This document shows, piece after piece, positions 54,478-63,860 of a stretch of 64,000 nt of DNA (position 1 is its first letter; each line of letters starts with the position of its first letter). The stretch spans positions 4,222,585 through 4,286,584 of the forward strand of contig NZ_CP055156.1 of the NCBI RefSeq assembly GCF_014217805.1, written 5' to 3'. Both the position numbers and the translations under genes were made by a program. This stretch comes from Adhaeribacter swui (GTDB lineage Bacteria; Bacteroidota; Bacteroidia; Cytophagales; Hymenobacteraceae). A model generated the notes under the pieces. That model made no database searches, was not told the origin of the DNA, and saw only the letters and a list, made by a program, of their open reading frames with translations.

Positions 54478-55377
54478 TTAAAATTTTAAACCGGCTTTAC
54501 TTAAGTGCTGTTGCAGCGCCTGGTAATAGTTATCCAGAGAGTTTTGGTGCGTAAATAAAAACAAGAATGGCTCAATCAGTTCTAATTCCATTAGCATAAA
54601 AGAGCCGTTTACTTCTAAGCAATCCACGCGGGCATACAAACAGTTGGCGGCAAATTGTTGCACAATGCCGCTGGCCTGAAGTAGTAAGTGCGGCGGCGCA
54701 TCCTTCGGAAAAATGCTGCCACCCAGGTAATGTTGCACCCGAAAATCACCTTCCTGCGGTGTTTTAAGTAAGCAATGGCTAAATTGGCCGTTAAAGAAAA
54801 TAAAAGACCATTCTCCCTGGGTTTGCACTTCCGGCAAAAAAGGCTGCGCCAGAAAAGATTCCTGCGCAAACAAAGCATTTAATTTAATGGCTTGCTCTTC
54901 GGCGTTGTCGCGCGATATGGCAAAGGTGTTTTTGGCGCCGCCGCTCACGCAAGGCTTTATAATTATTTTTTCGGTGCCGTAATGCCGGAAAATTTGTTCC
55001 AGTTTAAAAGCTTCGCCGGGTTCAATCCAAAGGGTAGGGGTAATGTTAAAGCCAGCAGCCTCTATATCGCCCAAGTAATGTTTGTCGGTGTTCCAACGCA
55101 CAGTTTTGAGCGGGTTCAGCATGGGAATGTTTTTCTTTTCGATTACATCCAACCATTCCCGGAAATCAATAATGTAATCAAAATAATCCCAGGGCGATTT
55201 TAAAAGCAGCAAGTCGTACTTATCCCAATTTACCTTAGGGTCGTTCCAAATCTCGAAGGTAAGATCTAACCCTTTCTCTTTTAAAAAATTAAACAAAACC
55301 GTATCCTCGTCTTCTACGGTAGAGGTGTATTTACCATAATCCTGGTAAGTGATAAAGGCTATTTTGGGTTGAGCCAT
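54478..55377 (-). CDS. ATP-grasp ligase-like protein
   Basis: About 299 aa from the ATG at 55377 (MAQPKIAFITYQDYG); a TTG two codons upstream is unlikely. The build is a pre-ATP-grasp domain (DLLLLKSPWDYFDYIIDFREWLD, residues 50-80; then PMLNPLKTVRWNTDKHYLGDIEAAG) and an ATP-grasp fold (EKIIIKPCVSGGAKNTFAISRD, QPFLPEVQTQGEWSFIFFNGQ, CLEVNGSFMLMELELIEPFLF with metal-binding acidic residues). The SPWDY and NTDKxYL words are those of a group that includes DcsG-like and RimK/glutathione-synthetase-like ligases. Substrates are unknown. It converges with the response regulator (22 bp between stops). Confidence 0.8.
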   Translation of the reverse strand: MAQPKIAFITYQDYGKYTSTVEDEDTVLFNFLKEKGLDLTFEIWNDPKVNWDKYDLLLLKSPWDYFDYIIDFREWLDVIEKKNIPMLNPLKTVRWNTDKHYLGDIEAAGFNITPTLWIEPGEAFKLEQIFRHYGTEKIIIKPCVSGGAKNTFAISRDNAEEQAIKLNALFAQESFLAQPFLPEVQTQGEWSFIFFNGQFSHCLLKTPQEGDFRVQHYLGGSIFPKDAPPHLLLQASGIVQQFAANCLYARVDCLEVNGSFMLMELELIEPFLFLFTHQNSLDNYYQALQQHLSKAGLKF

Positions 55378-55448
55378 GAACAATACTTAGAATTTAATTA
55401 GCGGATCTTACCGTAATAAAGAGAGAATTTTTTTAAAAATTTAAAAAA

Positions 55449-56234
55449 TTAAAAACCGTATACCGAAAAACCGCCGTCGATGGCTAAACATTGCCCGGTG
55501 ATATAACTGGCGGCGGGCATACACAAAAAGGCGGCGGCCGCAGCTACTTCAATGGGTTCGCCTACCCGGCCCATGGGCGTTCGGGAAAGCACATCGTTCA
55601 GGTAGTCGGGGTTCTGCAATACGGCATCGGCCAAAGGAGTGCGAATATACCAGGGGGCTAAAGCATTTACCCGGATGTTATCTGGGGCCCATTCTACCGC
55701 CAGGTTTTTGGTTAACTGAATCATGGCGGCTTTGGTCATGCCGTAAATGGCGCCGGTACGCAAATGGTTTAAACCCGACACCGAAGAAATTTGAATGATA
55801 TTGCCTTGACCGGATTGTTTTAGCAATGGATGTAAAAGCTGGCATAAGTGAAAAGTAGAGGTAAGATTGGTATCCACCAGCAATTGGTATTCTTTTTCGG
55901 AATAAGCCGTGGTTTTTTTCCGGATGTTGGTGCCTACGTTATTTACCAATATATCCAATTTGCCCCAACGTTCCGTAATTTCGGTAGTTAAGTTAATGCG
56001 GTCCGTAGAGTGGCTTAAGTCGGCGGCGTAGCCGCTGGCGGGTAATTGTTGCGCTTGCCACTCCGATAGCAACGCATCTATTTCCAGTTGTTTACGCGCT
56101 ACAATCAGCACCTCAGCCCCTAAATTTAAAAATTCTTCGGCAATGGCCCGACCAATGCCTTTAGTACCGCCCGTAACTAAGGCGCGTTTACCAGTTAAAT
56201 TCCACCGGTTTGCTGTATTTGTTATCTGGTTCAT
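55449..56234 (-). CDS. SDR-family oxidoreductase
   Basis: A 261-aa classical short-chain dehydrogenase: TGGTKGIG at residues 21-28, NNVGTN in the NNAG position, the catalytic Ser in ISSVSG, Tyr-x3-Lys as YGMTK, and the C-terminal [26 protein letters not shown]. The sequence resembles tropinone-reductase-like members in plants and bacteria, whose real substrates are mostly not known. Its neighbours (ATP-grasp gene downstream, unknown gene upstream) give no pathway, so only the class is safe. Confidence 0.92.
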   Translation of the reverse strand: MNQITNTANRWNLTGKRALVTGGTKGIGRAIAEEFLNLGAEVLIVARKQLEIDALLSEWQAQQLPASGYAADLSHSTDRINLTTEITERWGKLDILVNNVGTNIRKKTTAYSEKEYQLLVDTNLTSTFHLCQLLHPLLKQSGQGNIIQISSVSGLNHLRTGAIYGMTKAAMIQLTKNLAVEWAPDNIRVNALAPWYIRTPLADAVLQNPDYLNDVLSRTPMGRVGEPIEVAAAAAFLCMPAASYITGQCLAIDGGFSVYGF

Positions 56235-56408
56235 TTATTTGATTCTGAAAAAGCCACTAAGCTGGTTTACAAAGCAGCCAAATAGTTTAACCTTATTGCT
56301 CCAACTACTCCGTTTAAAAATACTTTATTTTTAAAAACTGATAGAATAAGCTTGTACGGATACTTAACAGGCTAAGCTTAAATTTTGAAATTTTTTAAAA
56401 TTTTTAAT

Positions 56409-56879
56409 TCAGGCTTGTTGATTTCTATTATGCTCTTTTAGCCGCAATAGTAAATTTTTCGGGTTTATTCGGCCGAATTGATCATCGTAGAGCTGATAAT
56501 GGATAAAAGTTACGTGTAGCTCTCCGGCTTCTATCTGTTTTGAGGAATTGCAGTATAAAATAAGCTTATGGGAGTTTACCAGGGTAGCGCCTTGTAAAGT
56601 TAAGTTATGCGCAACAATTTTACTGGGCTCCGATAGGGGTATGCGGTTGGCTGTAGTTGCAGTATAACTCAGGTAATAAATTTCGGGTTTGCCATGCAAA
56701 ACCAGCCGAAGTACATCTGTGAGCCAGGGCGTAGTATTGGTAGCAAAGGTTTGCCAATCGATCCGCACATTAGAACTATCCGGATTTGCCACCATCGCCA
56801 GAAGCGGGCAACCCGTTAAGTGTTCCAATATAGCTGGCAGCACCAATTCGGGATTTGTACATAGTTCAGGTAAGTCCAT
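56409..56879 (-). CDS. conserved-looking protein of unknown function
   Basis: A 156-aa soluble protein without signal or membrane segment. It looks alpha/beta with a hydrophobic centre (WLTDVLRLVLHGKPEIYYLSYTAT) and strand-rich second half (KIVAHNLTLQGATLVNSHKLIL, GELHVTFIHYQLYDDQFGRINP). I recognise no domain. The codon use matches its neighbours. It sits on the same strand as the men genes, 87 bp downstream of menE, and could be read from the same transcript, but nothing ties it to menaquinone synthesis. Confidence 0.6.
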   Translation of the reverse strand: MDLPELCTNPELVLPAILEHLTGCPLLAMVANPDSSNVRIDWQTFATNTTPWLTDVLRLVLHGKPEIYYLSYTATTANRIPLSEPSKIVAHNLTLQGATLVNSHKLILYCNSSKQIEAGELHVTFIHYQLYDDQFGRINPKNLLLRLKEHNRNQQA

Positions 56880-56966
56880 AATTTAAAAAAATACGCTCCA
56901 GCTGGGTTGTTTACGGTTCTGTTGCTTACCAAAAACAAAACCTGAAAATTTCGTTATACGCGTTTT

Positions 56967-58067
56967 CTATAAAATTCGGGCTACGGTAGCCGACTTATCA
57001 ATTTTGCCGGAGGCAGTGGTCGAAAAAGTCGCTGTGTACCGGATTTCCTTGGGGTTCTCGTATTTATCCAGCCGTTTTTTTAATTCTGCTGAAAGTAATG
57101 CTTCCTGTTCCGGATTTAATTTTTCACCCTCCAGCATGGCAATTACCCGTTGGCCTAATTTTTCGTCGGGCAGAGCCGTAATAAAAGATTTGCGGTCGAT
57201 TTGTTGCTCCACTAAAACCTGGGCCAGAATAACCTCCACTTTTTCCGCCTGAATTTTTACGCCGCCGCTATTAATGGTATTATCGATGCGCCCTAGCCAT
57301 TCAAATTCATGCCCTAAAATAAGGTTTACTAAATCGTTGGTGGTAATAAGTTCATTATTGGTGATGGCGCCTTGTATGGTTAAACAGCCACGTTGATCCT
57401 GACCCAAGTGCACTTGAGGTGCCGCCCGAAAGTATTTATTGGGTTGGTTGCCGTTTAATTTTTTTAACGCCACGTGCGAAGCGGTTTCAGTCATGCCGTA
57501 GGTATGATAAACCGGGGCTTTAATGGCCTGAATTTGCTTGAATAAATCAGCAGAAATTGGTGCGCCGCCCACCAAAATTCCTTTCATATTATCGAGCAGG
57601 GTTTTCTTTTCCGGTGACTCGGTTAATATGGTACTTAACTGCAGGGGCACAAAAGAGCCAAACGCAAAATTTTCCGGTTCATTGGGTGGCAAGTATTTCA
57701 ATGGATTACCAATCGGCTCTATAATGGTCAGATGCAAATTCCCGATTAATCCCCGCACCAACATCATCATGCCGCCTATGTATTCGGTATTTAAACAAAC
57801 CAGCGCCCGATCGTTTTCCTGTAAGTTTAAAGCCTGCAGCGTATAGCGGGCGCTAGCTTCCATTTGCTTACGGGTTAAAGTAATCAGTTTGGGGGCACCC
57901 GTAGAGCCGGAAGTATTTATGGTAATTTCCTGTACGCCTTTGAGCCAGTTGTGGCAAAATTCCAGGGTGGTAACCTCGTAGCCGTTTAAAGGAATACTAT
58001 TCCGGAAAGAATAATTAGCTATTTCTTCGTAGTAAAATTTTTTGCCATTCAGCAGCAGATGGTCCAT
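56967..58067 (-). CDS. menE: o-succinylbenzoate-CoA ligase MenE (short form)
   Basis: About 366 aa from the ATG at 58067 (MDHLLLNGKKFYYEE); upstream codons lie in a repeat and are not used. An AMP-forming ligase with the P-loop-like TINTSGSTGAPKLITLTRKQ near residue 52, VYHTYGMTETASHVALK, the acyl-adenylate motif WLGRIDNTINSGGVKIQAEKVE, and the terminal Lys region TTASGKIDKSA. It makes o-succinylbenzoyl-CoA from o-succinylbenzoate. At 366 aa it is shorter than the 450-490 aa of E. coli and Bacillus enzymes, as is normal in Bacteroidota. menB lies just upstream; other men genes follow on the same strand. Confidence 0.92.
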   Translation of the reverse strand: MDHLLLNGKKFYYEEIANYSFRNSIPLNGYEVTTLEFCHNWLKGVQEITINTSGSTGAPKLITLTRKQMEASARYTLQALNLQENDRALVCLNTEYIGGMMMLVRGLIGNLHLTIIEPIGNPLKYLPPNEPENFAFGSFVPLQLSTILTESPEKKTLLDNMKGILVGGAPISADLFKQIQAIKAPVYHTYGMTETASHVALKKLNGNQPNKYFRAAPQVHLGQDQRGCLTIQGAITNNELITTNDLVNLILGHEFEWLGRIDNTINSGGVKIQAEKVEVILAQVLVEQQIDRKSFITALPDEKLGQRVIAMLEGEKLNPEQEALLSAELKKRLDKYENPKEIRYTATFSTTASGKIDKSATVARIL

Positions 58068-58221
58068 GCGAGTATCAGGTAGCAAGTATCAAGTAACAAG
58101 TATTAAGAACGGAGAAATACGTGGAATGTATTAAGTCAACCTAAATTTTAAATTTTTAAAAATCTGGCTTCATACTACCTGCTACTTACTACATATTACC
58201 TACTACCTGATACCTGCTACT
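58068..58221. repeat. degenerate repeat between menB and menE
   Basis: GTATCAGGTAGCAAGTATCA-type words at 58072-58112 and CTACCTGATACCTGCTAC-type words at 58171-58221 are inverted to each other; the 11-mer GTATCAGGTAG (58072-58082) and its complement (58203-58213) match perfectly. The block touches both the menE start and the menB stop. Confidence 0.7.
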
Positions 58222-58227
58222 AAAAAA

Positions 58228-59052
58228 TTAAGGGAATTTTGGATACTTTGAGAAATCGGGTTGGCGTTTTTCCATGAAAGCGTTTTTGCCTTCTTTGGCT
58301 TCGTCAGATAAATAATACAGTAAAGTGGCGTTACCAGCTAATTCCTGGATACCAGCTTGTCCGTCGAGTTCGGCGTTAAAGGCTGATTTTAACATGCGTA
58401 GCGCCAGCGGACTTTTCTCCAAGATTTTTCCGCACCATTCCACGGTAGTTTCTTCCAGTTTTTCGAGCGGTACTACTTTATTCACTAGTCCCATATCCAG
58501 GGCTTCCTGAGCATCATACTGGTCGCATAAGAACCAGATTTCGCGGGCTTTTTTCTGACCAACAATCCGGGCCAGGTAAGACGCGCCAAAGCCACCATCA
58601 AAAGAACCTACCTTCGGGCCAGTTTGGCCAAAGCGGGCATTTTCTGCCGCAATAGTTAAATCACAAACTACGTGTAATACGTGGCCGCCGCCAATAGCCC
58701 AACCGGCTACCATGGCAATTACTGGTTTCGGAATTCGCCGTATTTGCATTTGTAAATCCAAAACGTTTAAACGCGGCACGGTATCCTGGCCAATGTAGCC
58801 GCCGTGGCCCCGCACGCTTTGGTCGCCGCCGCTGCAGAAAGCTTTGCCGCCTTCGCCGGTTAAAATAATAACGCCCACTTCCGGATTTTGACGGGCCAGT
58901 TCCATGGCGTCGCTCATTTCCTGGACGGTAAGCGGCGTAAAAGCATTATGCTTGTGCGGCCGGTTAATGCTTATTTTGGCGATGCCTTTATAGTAAGAAA
59001 AAATAATTTCTTGATATTCTTTTAGCGGTTGCCACGGATAATTACTTTCCAT
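58228..59052 (-). CDS. menB: 1,4-dihydroxy-2-naphthoyl-CoA synthase MenB
   Basis: A 274-aa crotonase-fold enzyme that closes the second naphthoquinol ring. Typical MenB segments are [35 protein letters not shown] (oxyanion loop and the flexible segment special to MenB), [29 protein letters not shown] and [35 protein letters not shown] with the conserved Gly/Ser/Asp. Length and C-terminus ([16 protein letters not shown]) are exactly those of the family. It follows the DoxX pair after a terminator, so it probably has its own promoter near 59053-59140. Confidence 0.96.
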   Translation of the reverse strand: MESNYPWQPLKEYQEIIFSYYKGIAKISINRPHKHNAFTPLTVQEMSDAMELARQNPEVGVIILTGEGGKAFCSGGDQSVRGHGGYIGQDTVPRLNVLDLQMQIRRIPKPVIAMVAGWAIGGGHVLHVVCDLTIAAENARFGQTGPKVGSFDGGFGASYLARIVGQKKAREIWFLCDQYDAQEALDMGLVNKVVPLEKLEETTVEWCGKILEKSPLALRMLKSAFNAELDGQAGIQELAGNATLLYYLSDEAKEGKNAFMEKRQPDFSKYPKFP

Positions 59053-59140
59053 ATGATAGGTATTTGCAGATTCAGGTTAAAAATGAGTTCGAAGGTAGAT
59101 TATACGGCCGAAAAATAAAAAATTCTACCTCTATAAAAAC

Positions 59141-59172
59141 AAAAGCCGTTACGGATAGGAGTAACGGCTTTT
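59141..59172 (-). terminator. terminator after the DoxX gene
   Basis: AAAAGCCGTTAC and GTAACGGCTTTT form a perfect 12-bp stem with an 8-nt loop and T-rich flanks (TTTTGTTTTTATAG on the minus strand), 48 nt after the stop at 59220. Confidence 0.9.
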
Positions 59173-59219
59173 AAGTTCTTACGCTAGAACAGATAAAATA
59201 TGGACACAAAAAATAATGG

Positions 59220-59735
59220 TTATTCTTCTTCGTAATGTTCCAGGTATTTATCCACGGACCAGGGTCCTGAACCAATAATAAACATACTGATTAGCAGTAT
59301 CAAAGTAATTAGCGCCGTCCACCATTCCACGGGGTTACTTGCCAGGTTTACCTCGGACCACACAAAGTTAATGCCGCCCTGGGCCAGATTATTTTCGGCA
59401 CTCATCCGGATGCCCGGCATAGTAAATAACACCGCCCCTAACAAAATGGGTAACTGAAAGAAAATAGCAATACGGGTTATAAACCCAAGTGCTATAAATA
59501 AACCTCCTATAATGTGGGTATAGGCAATAAATTGTACCAATGATTGGGCGCTCCAGTCGAGATTAGAGCCATTGAGTAAATTAATGTTGGTAATAAAGGT
59601 TTGTACCGCTTCTATCTGACTAAGCACAATAAAGCCTTTGGCAAACAGAAAAACGCCTAAACCCATCCGCACAAAATCAAACCAGGCCGGATAATGCAAG
59701 GCGGCCCAGTTTTCTATTCTCTGGGTAATTTCCAT
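59220..59735 (-). CDS. DoxX-family membrane protein (first of two paralogues)
   Basis: A 171-aa inner-membrane protein with four predicted helices: FVRMGLGVFLFAKGFIVL, LVQFIAYTHIIGGLFIALGFI, AIFFQLPILLGAVLFTM and WWTALITLILLISMFIIGSG. GPWSVDKYLEHYEEE closes it. DoxX proteins associate with quinol oxidases or with redox stress systems in other bacteria. Placement between menB and menD may be only chance, though both concern quinones. It is 45 bp downstream of its paralogue and shares N-terminal words (EITQRIENWA / EVTHKIEHWA), a tandem duplication. Confidence 0.88.
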   Translation of the reverse strand: MEITQRIENWAALHYPAWFDFVRMGLGVFLFAKGFIVLSQIEAVQTFITNINLLNGSNLDWSAQSLVQFIAYTHIIGGLFIALGFITRIAIFFQLPILLGAVLFTMPGIRMSAENNLAQGGINFVWSEVNLASNPVEWWTALITLILLISMFIIGSGPWSVDKYLEHYEEE

Positions 59736-59780
59736 AACGTTTACATTTTCGATTTTTTAAAATCGCGGTTAAAGCAATAG

Positions 59781-60218
59781 CTAACTTTCACGGTGAGTGC
59801 GCATGTATTGGTCAATGGACCAACGGCCGGAATCAAAAATGAAAAATACAACCAATAGAAATAAGGTTAAAACCGATACCCCCCATTCGGTATTAATAGA
59901 ACCAAAATCTATACCTGGGCGCACAAATAACACCGCTCCAATTAAAATAGGGAGCTGGAACAAAATGGCAGTGCGGGTAACCAGGCCCATAGTAATGAGC
60001 AACCCCCCGACTAAATGCGCAAAAGCAATGTAATGCGCGAACCAGAACGACGACCAATCCATGTTAATGTTGATCAGGAGCCTTTCTAAAACACCAATGT
60101 CGCTGATGAAAATCAGCCCTTTAACGAAGAGGAAGATTCCGAGGCCAAAGCGGATAAAGTCGAGCCAAATGGGATGATGCTGATCAGCCCAATGTTCAAT
60201 TTTGTGCGTAACTTCCAT
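59781..60218 (-). CDS. DoxX-family membrane protein (second paralogue)
   Basis: A 145-aa four-helix membrane protein closely similar to its neighbour: FIRFGLGIFLFVKGLIFI, WFAHYIAFAHLVGGLLITMGL, AILFQLPILIGAVLFVRPGID and VLTLFLLVVFFIFDSGRWSIDQYMR. It lacks about 25 residues in two loops compared with the other copy. It is 76 bp downstream of menD and may be read through from the men operon; no terminator stands between them. Function unknown beyond the family. Confidence 0.88.
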   Translation of the reverse strand: MEVTHKIEHWADQHHPIWLDFIRFGLGIFLFVKGLIFISDIGVLERLLININMDWSSFWFAHYIAFAHLVGGLLITMGLVTRTAILFQLPILIGAVLFVRPGIDFGSINTEWGVSVLTLFLLVVFFIFDSGRWSIDQYMRTHRES

Positions 60219-60294
60219 AATCCTGATTTTTTAAAAAACGTCTGTTTAAATATACGATTTTTAATGAAATCCGGAATAAGTTATTGACACAAAG

Positions 60295-61992
60295 TTACTT
60301 ACTTTTAAAAGGCGATTGATTTCGGTATGATTCAAAAAATGCAGCGTTTTGCTCGCTTTGCGTACATATTTCTAATATCCCCGGCCCATCGCTCCAGAAA
60401 GCAGGTAAAAAATTAGATAATTGTTGCAAATTCTCGCAGCGGAAATAAGCTAAATTAAATTCCAGCGCGGTTAATTTAGCTTCTAAAGGTTGATAGGTTT
60501 CAAAGAATTCGGCTAATTCGGGCTGTTGTTTGGGTCCATCGATGAGCCGGAAAATGCCACCTGCGTGGTTATTTAAAACGATAATCCGCAAATTAGCCGG
60601 CAAGTAATTATGCCACAAACCGTTACGATCGTAGAAAAATGCTAAATCGCCGGTAATTAAAACGGTTAATTTGTCGGTACTTAAGGCACTTCCCACTGTA
60701 GTGCTGGTGCAGCCATCAATCCCGCTGGTGCCCCTGTTGGCATAAACTTCTACGGTTTGCTCTGGCTCCAACCCGATAATGTTGGCGTAACGCACCGCCA
60801 TGCTGTTAGCCAAGTGTAATAAACTTTGCGCCGGTATATTTTTTAAAATTCGGGCAAAAACCGTGAACTCGTTAAAAGCATCCTGATTTAAAAACTGGTT
60901 TAAGTAAGCCTGAGCGGCAGCTTCTTTTTGTAACCATACTTGGGCGTACTTTAACGCTGGAGTTTGGTTCTGGAAAGCTAAATTTTTAAAAAAATAGATG
61001 GGGGCAACTCGGATTACACGGCTGACAGATTGAAAAGGATCGGCTACTTTACCGGCAACTTGCACGTGCCAATGTTCCCGGGGAGAGAACGCCCGTAAAA
61101 ACAATTTTAAATTTTTAGAAATATTCGACAAGCCAAAAGTAATCAGTAAGTCCGGTTGTAAAGCAGGCCCATCCAGAGTGGCTTTACCGTTTAAGAATAC
61201 ATCGTGGTGGCTAATAACATTGGGCACCGCATGCTGGTTGCTGATAATATCGGCCACTACAACCGCTCCCGTTTGTTGGGCAAAATGGTGTAATGCAATT
61301 TGTAATTCAGTTTGTAAAGGCTGCTGACCCGCTACAATTAAAATCCGGGAGAATTTCTTTAATTCCTGACCTAATTGTTCCGCCTGCGTTATACTTAAAT
61401 CATAAGTATTACTGGTTTCCCGGATTACTTTTACATTTTTTTTAAATACTATCGTTTCGCCAGGCTTCGGGTAAAACGGTTCCCGCAACGGCACATTCAA
61501 CTGTACTGGTCCTGCCGGGAAGGCCTGCGTTGCTAATATTGCTTCCGAAATAATCCGTTCGGCGAACCATTCTGTGTCGGGGTGCTGGGTATCTACCGGG
61601 AAAGAAAAACTTTGCTTAACGTGAGCACCGTACACATTTTCCTGCCGGATGGTCTGCCCATCTAATTGGTCGATCCATTCGGCGGGCCGGTCGGCGGTGA
61701 AAACCAAAAGAGGTACTTGCTGGTAAAAGGCCTCCGCAATGGCTGGTCCGTAATTTAAAGCCGCTGTTCCTGAGGTACATACCAGACCCACCGGTTGGCG
61801 GGTAGTAAGGGCAATGCCTAAACCAATAAAAGCCGCGGCTCTTTCGTCGCTGATCGTGCGTACCCGGATGGCGGGATGCCGCACAAAAGCCAAAGTAAGG
61901 GGAGCACACCGGGAACCCGGGGATAAAATTACTTCTTTAATGCCGTGCTGGGCACAGATTTCGGCAATGTTAAATACGGCGTGTAGGTTCAT
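60295..61992 (-). CDS. menD: SEPHCHC synthase MenD
   Basis: A 565-aa thiamine-diphosphate enzyme that joins 2-oxoglutarate and isochorismate in menaquinone synthesis. Visible are IKEVILSPGSRCAPLTLAF at the start, the catalytic-Glu region RTISDERAAAFIGLGIALTT, VGLVCTSGTAALNYGPAIAEA, FTADRPAEWIDQLDGQTIRQ, and the ThDP motif NRGTSGIDGCTSTTVGSAL ... LITGDLAFFYDRNGLW ending in VLNNHAGGIF. It overlaps menF by 4 nt (ATGA at 61989-61992), so the two are translationally coupled. Confidence 0.96.
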   Translation of the reverse strand: MNLHAVFNIAEICAQHGIKEVILSPGSRCAPLTLAFVRHPAIRVRTISDERAAAFIGLGIALTTRQPVGLVCTSGTAALNYGPAIAEAFYQQVPLLVFTADRPAEWIDQLDGQTIRQENVYGAHVKQSFSFPVDTQHPDTEWFAERIISEAILATQAFPAGPVQLNVPLREPFYPKPGETIVFKKNVKVIRETSNTYDLSITQAEQLGQELKKFSRILIVAGQQPLQTELQIALHHFAQQTGAVVVADIISNQHAVPNVISHHDVFLNGKATLDGPALQPDLLITFGLSNISKNLKLFLRAFSPREHWHVQVAGKVADPFQSVSRVIRVAPIYFFKNLAFQNQTPALKYAQVWLQKEAAAQAYLNQFLNQDAFNEFTVFARILKNIPAQSLLHLANSMAVRYANIIGLEPEQTVEVYANRGTSGIDGCTSTTVGSALSTDKLTVLITGDLAFFYDRNGLWHNYLPANLRIIVLNNHAGGIFRLIDGPKQQPELAEFFETYQPLEAKLTALEFNLAYFRCENLQQLSNFLPAFWSDGPGILEICTQSEQNAAFFESYRNQSPFKSK

Positions 61993-63242
61993 GAAGCTTC
62001 GTTACGGAATACCTGACGAATGGTATCCATTTTCATGCGGGTTTCCAGCCATTCTTTTTCGGGCTCCGATTCGGCGGTGATGCCGGCGCCCGCGTAAGTT
62101 AAGGCTACTTGTTCGAGTATTTGGGAACAGCGCAGGTTTACGTAAATATTAGATTCGCCGTCAATGTGCACGGGACCCAGAAAACCGCTAAAATAAGCCC
62201 GATCATAGCCTTCTTTTTCTAGAATAAATTGTGTGGCCGTTTCTTTGGGCATGCCGCACACCGCCGACGTAGGGTGCAAAAGTTCCAGCAACTGCGTACC
62301 CAATTTCGGAAATTCTTCTTTCTTCATGTCCACGCTAAAATCTGTGCGCAGGTGCATCAGGTTGCCGGCTACTACGGTTCGCGGTCCGGTTTCGGTATAA
62401 TCCCGCAAATGAATACGTTTAAAACAATTTAGTATGTAGCGTTTTACTAAGGATTGTTCCTCAATTTCTTTTTGCTGCCATGAGGCTTTCGCTGGGTTGC
62501 AGTCGGCGGTTAAAGCTTGGGTGCCGGCTAAGGCTACGGTTTTAAAAATCCGTTCTTTAGAAACCTGCACTAAAATTTCGGGCGAAGCTCCCATCCAGGT
62601 ACCTGTTTCTGGGATAGAAATTAAAGAAACAAAAGCATTGGAATAAACTTCCTGTAAGCGCAGGTAGGTATCCATTAAATCAAAACCGGCCACTAAATCG
62701 GTAGCCCGCACCCGCGAAAGAACCACTTTTTCAATTTGCCCGGCCTCAATAGCCGCTACGCTTTCCTGCACTAAGTTTTTAAATGAATCCTCGGAAGTTT
62801 GATGCGGTTTTACTTTGCGACTCACGTGCCAGTTATTGGTGGTAGCGGAGCCTTTAATTTTGTCGAAATACTCTTGCAGCCGCTGCACCAAGGCTACATA
62901 CTCCGGATTTTCGCTGAGTTTAAAGTTAAATTTTAACTTCGCCGATAAGCTGCTGTAGGTAATATCGGCTTTAATAAATTGCGCCGGGTATTTTTCGGAA
63001 ACCTGAAATGGATAAAACGCAAAACCGGAAACGCCGGATTCCAGTTGCGGCACGTCGCCGGAAGTTTGCGCCGGCCTTAAAGAAACGCACAGTTTAATTT
63101 CGCTGGTGGCCGGTAAACGCCAAACGGCTACTGGTAAATGAAAACGAATGGCAGTGGCGAATAAAGCCTTAAGTATTTGATTAGAATCACCTTCTAAATT
63201 CACCCGGTTATTCTCTATTGCTTCTGGTAAGGTGGAAATCAA
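61989..63242 (-). CDS. menF: isochorismate synthase MenF/EntC type
   Basis: A 417-aa chorismate-binding enzyme. The C-terminal core is clear: IEKVVLSRVRATDLV, GTWMGASPEILVQV, FKTVALAGTQA, HLRTDFSV, LHPTSAVCGMPKETATQFI with the catalytic Glu/His context and RAYFSGFLGPVHIDGESNIYVNLRCSQI. It turns chorismate into isochorismate, first step of menaquinone synthesis. No ATG is available in frame before a stop, so the TTG at 63242 is used. It starts the men operon (menF-menD). The family also serves siderophore synthesis, but the coupled menD settles its role. Confidence 0.94.
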   Translation of the reverse strand: MISTLPEAIENNRVNLEGDSNQILKALFATAIRFHLPVAVWRLPATSEIKLCVSLRPAQTSGDVPQLESGVSGFAFYPFQVSEKYPAQFIKADITYSSLSAKLKFNFKLSENPEYVALVQRLQEYFDKIKGSATTNNWHVSRKVKPHQTSEDSFKNLVQESVAAIEAGQIEKVVLSRVRATDLVAGFDLMDTYLRLQEVYSNAFVSLISIPETGTWMGASPEILVQVSKERIFKTVALAGTQALTADCNPAKASWQQKEIEEQSLVKRYILNCFKRIHLRDYTETGPRTVVAGNLMHLRTDFSVDMKKEEFPKLGTQLLELLHPTSAVCGMPKETATQFILEKEGYDRAYFSGFLGPVHIDGESNIYVNLRCSQILEQVALTYAGAGITAESEPEKEWLETRMKMDTIRQVFRNEAS

Positions 63243-63373
63243 GGGGTTGCTGTTTTTGTTTACTTATAAAACATTTTTTAACAATTAGTGTTTCAATCGC
63301 CTGCATTTACTTTTGTAAATCAACCCGAAATAACACTTACTGTAAGCTTCTAGAATTCGAAAAATTTAAAAAT

Positions 63374-63799
63374 TTAACCTTTGGCGCGGTCCAGTACGGC
63401 TAAAGTTAAGCGGCTAACGCACACCAACTCACCGCCTGCGGTGGTTATGCGAATGTCCCAAACCTGGGTTTTGGAGCCGATATGTACAGCGGTAGCTTTG
63501 CCGTATACATAACCGTTGCGGGCGCTTTTTACATGGTTGGCATTAATTTCAATACCCACGCAAGCTTGTTTGTCCGAGTCAACTTGCATCAGGCCGGCTA
63601 CACTGCCCAGGGTTTCGGCAAATGCGGCTGATGCGCCCCCATGCAACAAGCCCATGGGCTGGTGCGTACGATAATCCACGGGCATTTTACCGCACAAATA
63701 ATCATCCCCAATTTCTGTAAATTCCATGCCCAAATGGCCACCCATGGTATTCTGGTTCCAGGCGTTTAATATTTCGAGGGTGTAGTCGGCTTTTTTCAT
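63374..63799 (-). CDS. PaaI/YdiI-type hotdog thioesterase
   Basis: About 141 aa from the ATG at 63799 (MKKADYTLEILNAWNQNTM). The frame is open to 63871, but that would run over the start of the divergent gene at 63861. Hotdog marks: NTMGGHLGMEFTEIGDDYLCGKMPVD, THQPMGLLHGGASAAFAETLGS (active-site His-Gly-Gly and Glu), and ANHVKSARNGYVYGKATAVHIG. Standing just upstream of menF on the same strand it is a good candidate for the DHNA-CoA thioesterase that follows MenB, a step carried out by PaaI/YdiI-type enzymes in other bacteria. That link is inferred from position. Confidence 0.85.
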   Translation of the reverse strand: MKKADYTLEILNAWNQNTMGGHLGMEFTEIGDDYLCGKMPVDYRTHQPMGLLHGGASAAFAETLGSVAGLMQVDSDKQACVGIEINANHVKSARNGYVYGKATAVHIGSKTQVWDIRITTAGGELVCVSRLTLAVLDRAKG

Positions 63800-63860
63800 T
63801 AATTCCAATTCGCATTCTAACGGTTCTTCGTAATTTGCGCGAAACAAAAATAGACTAAAA

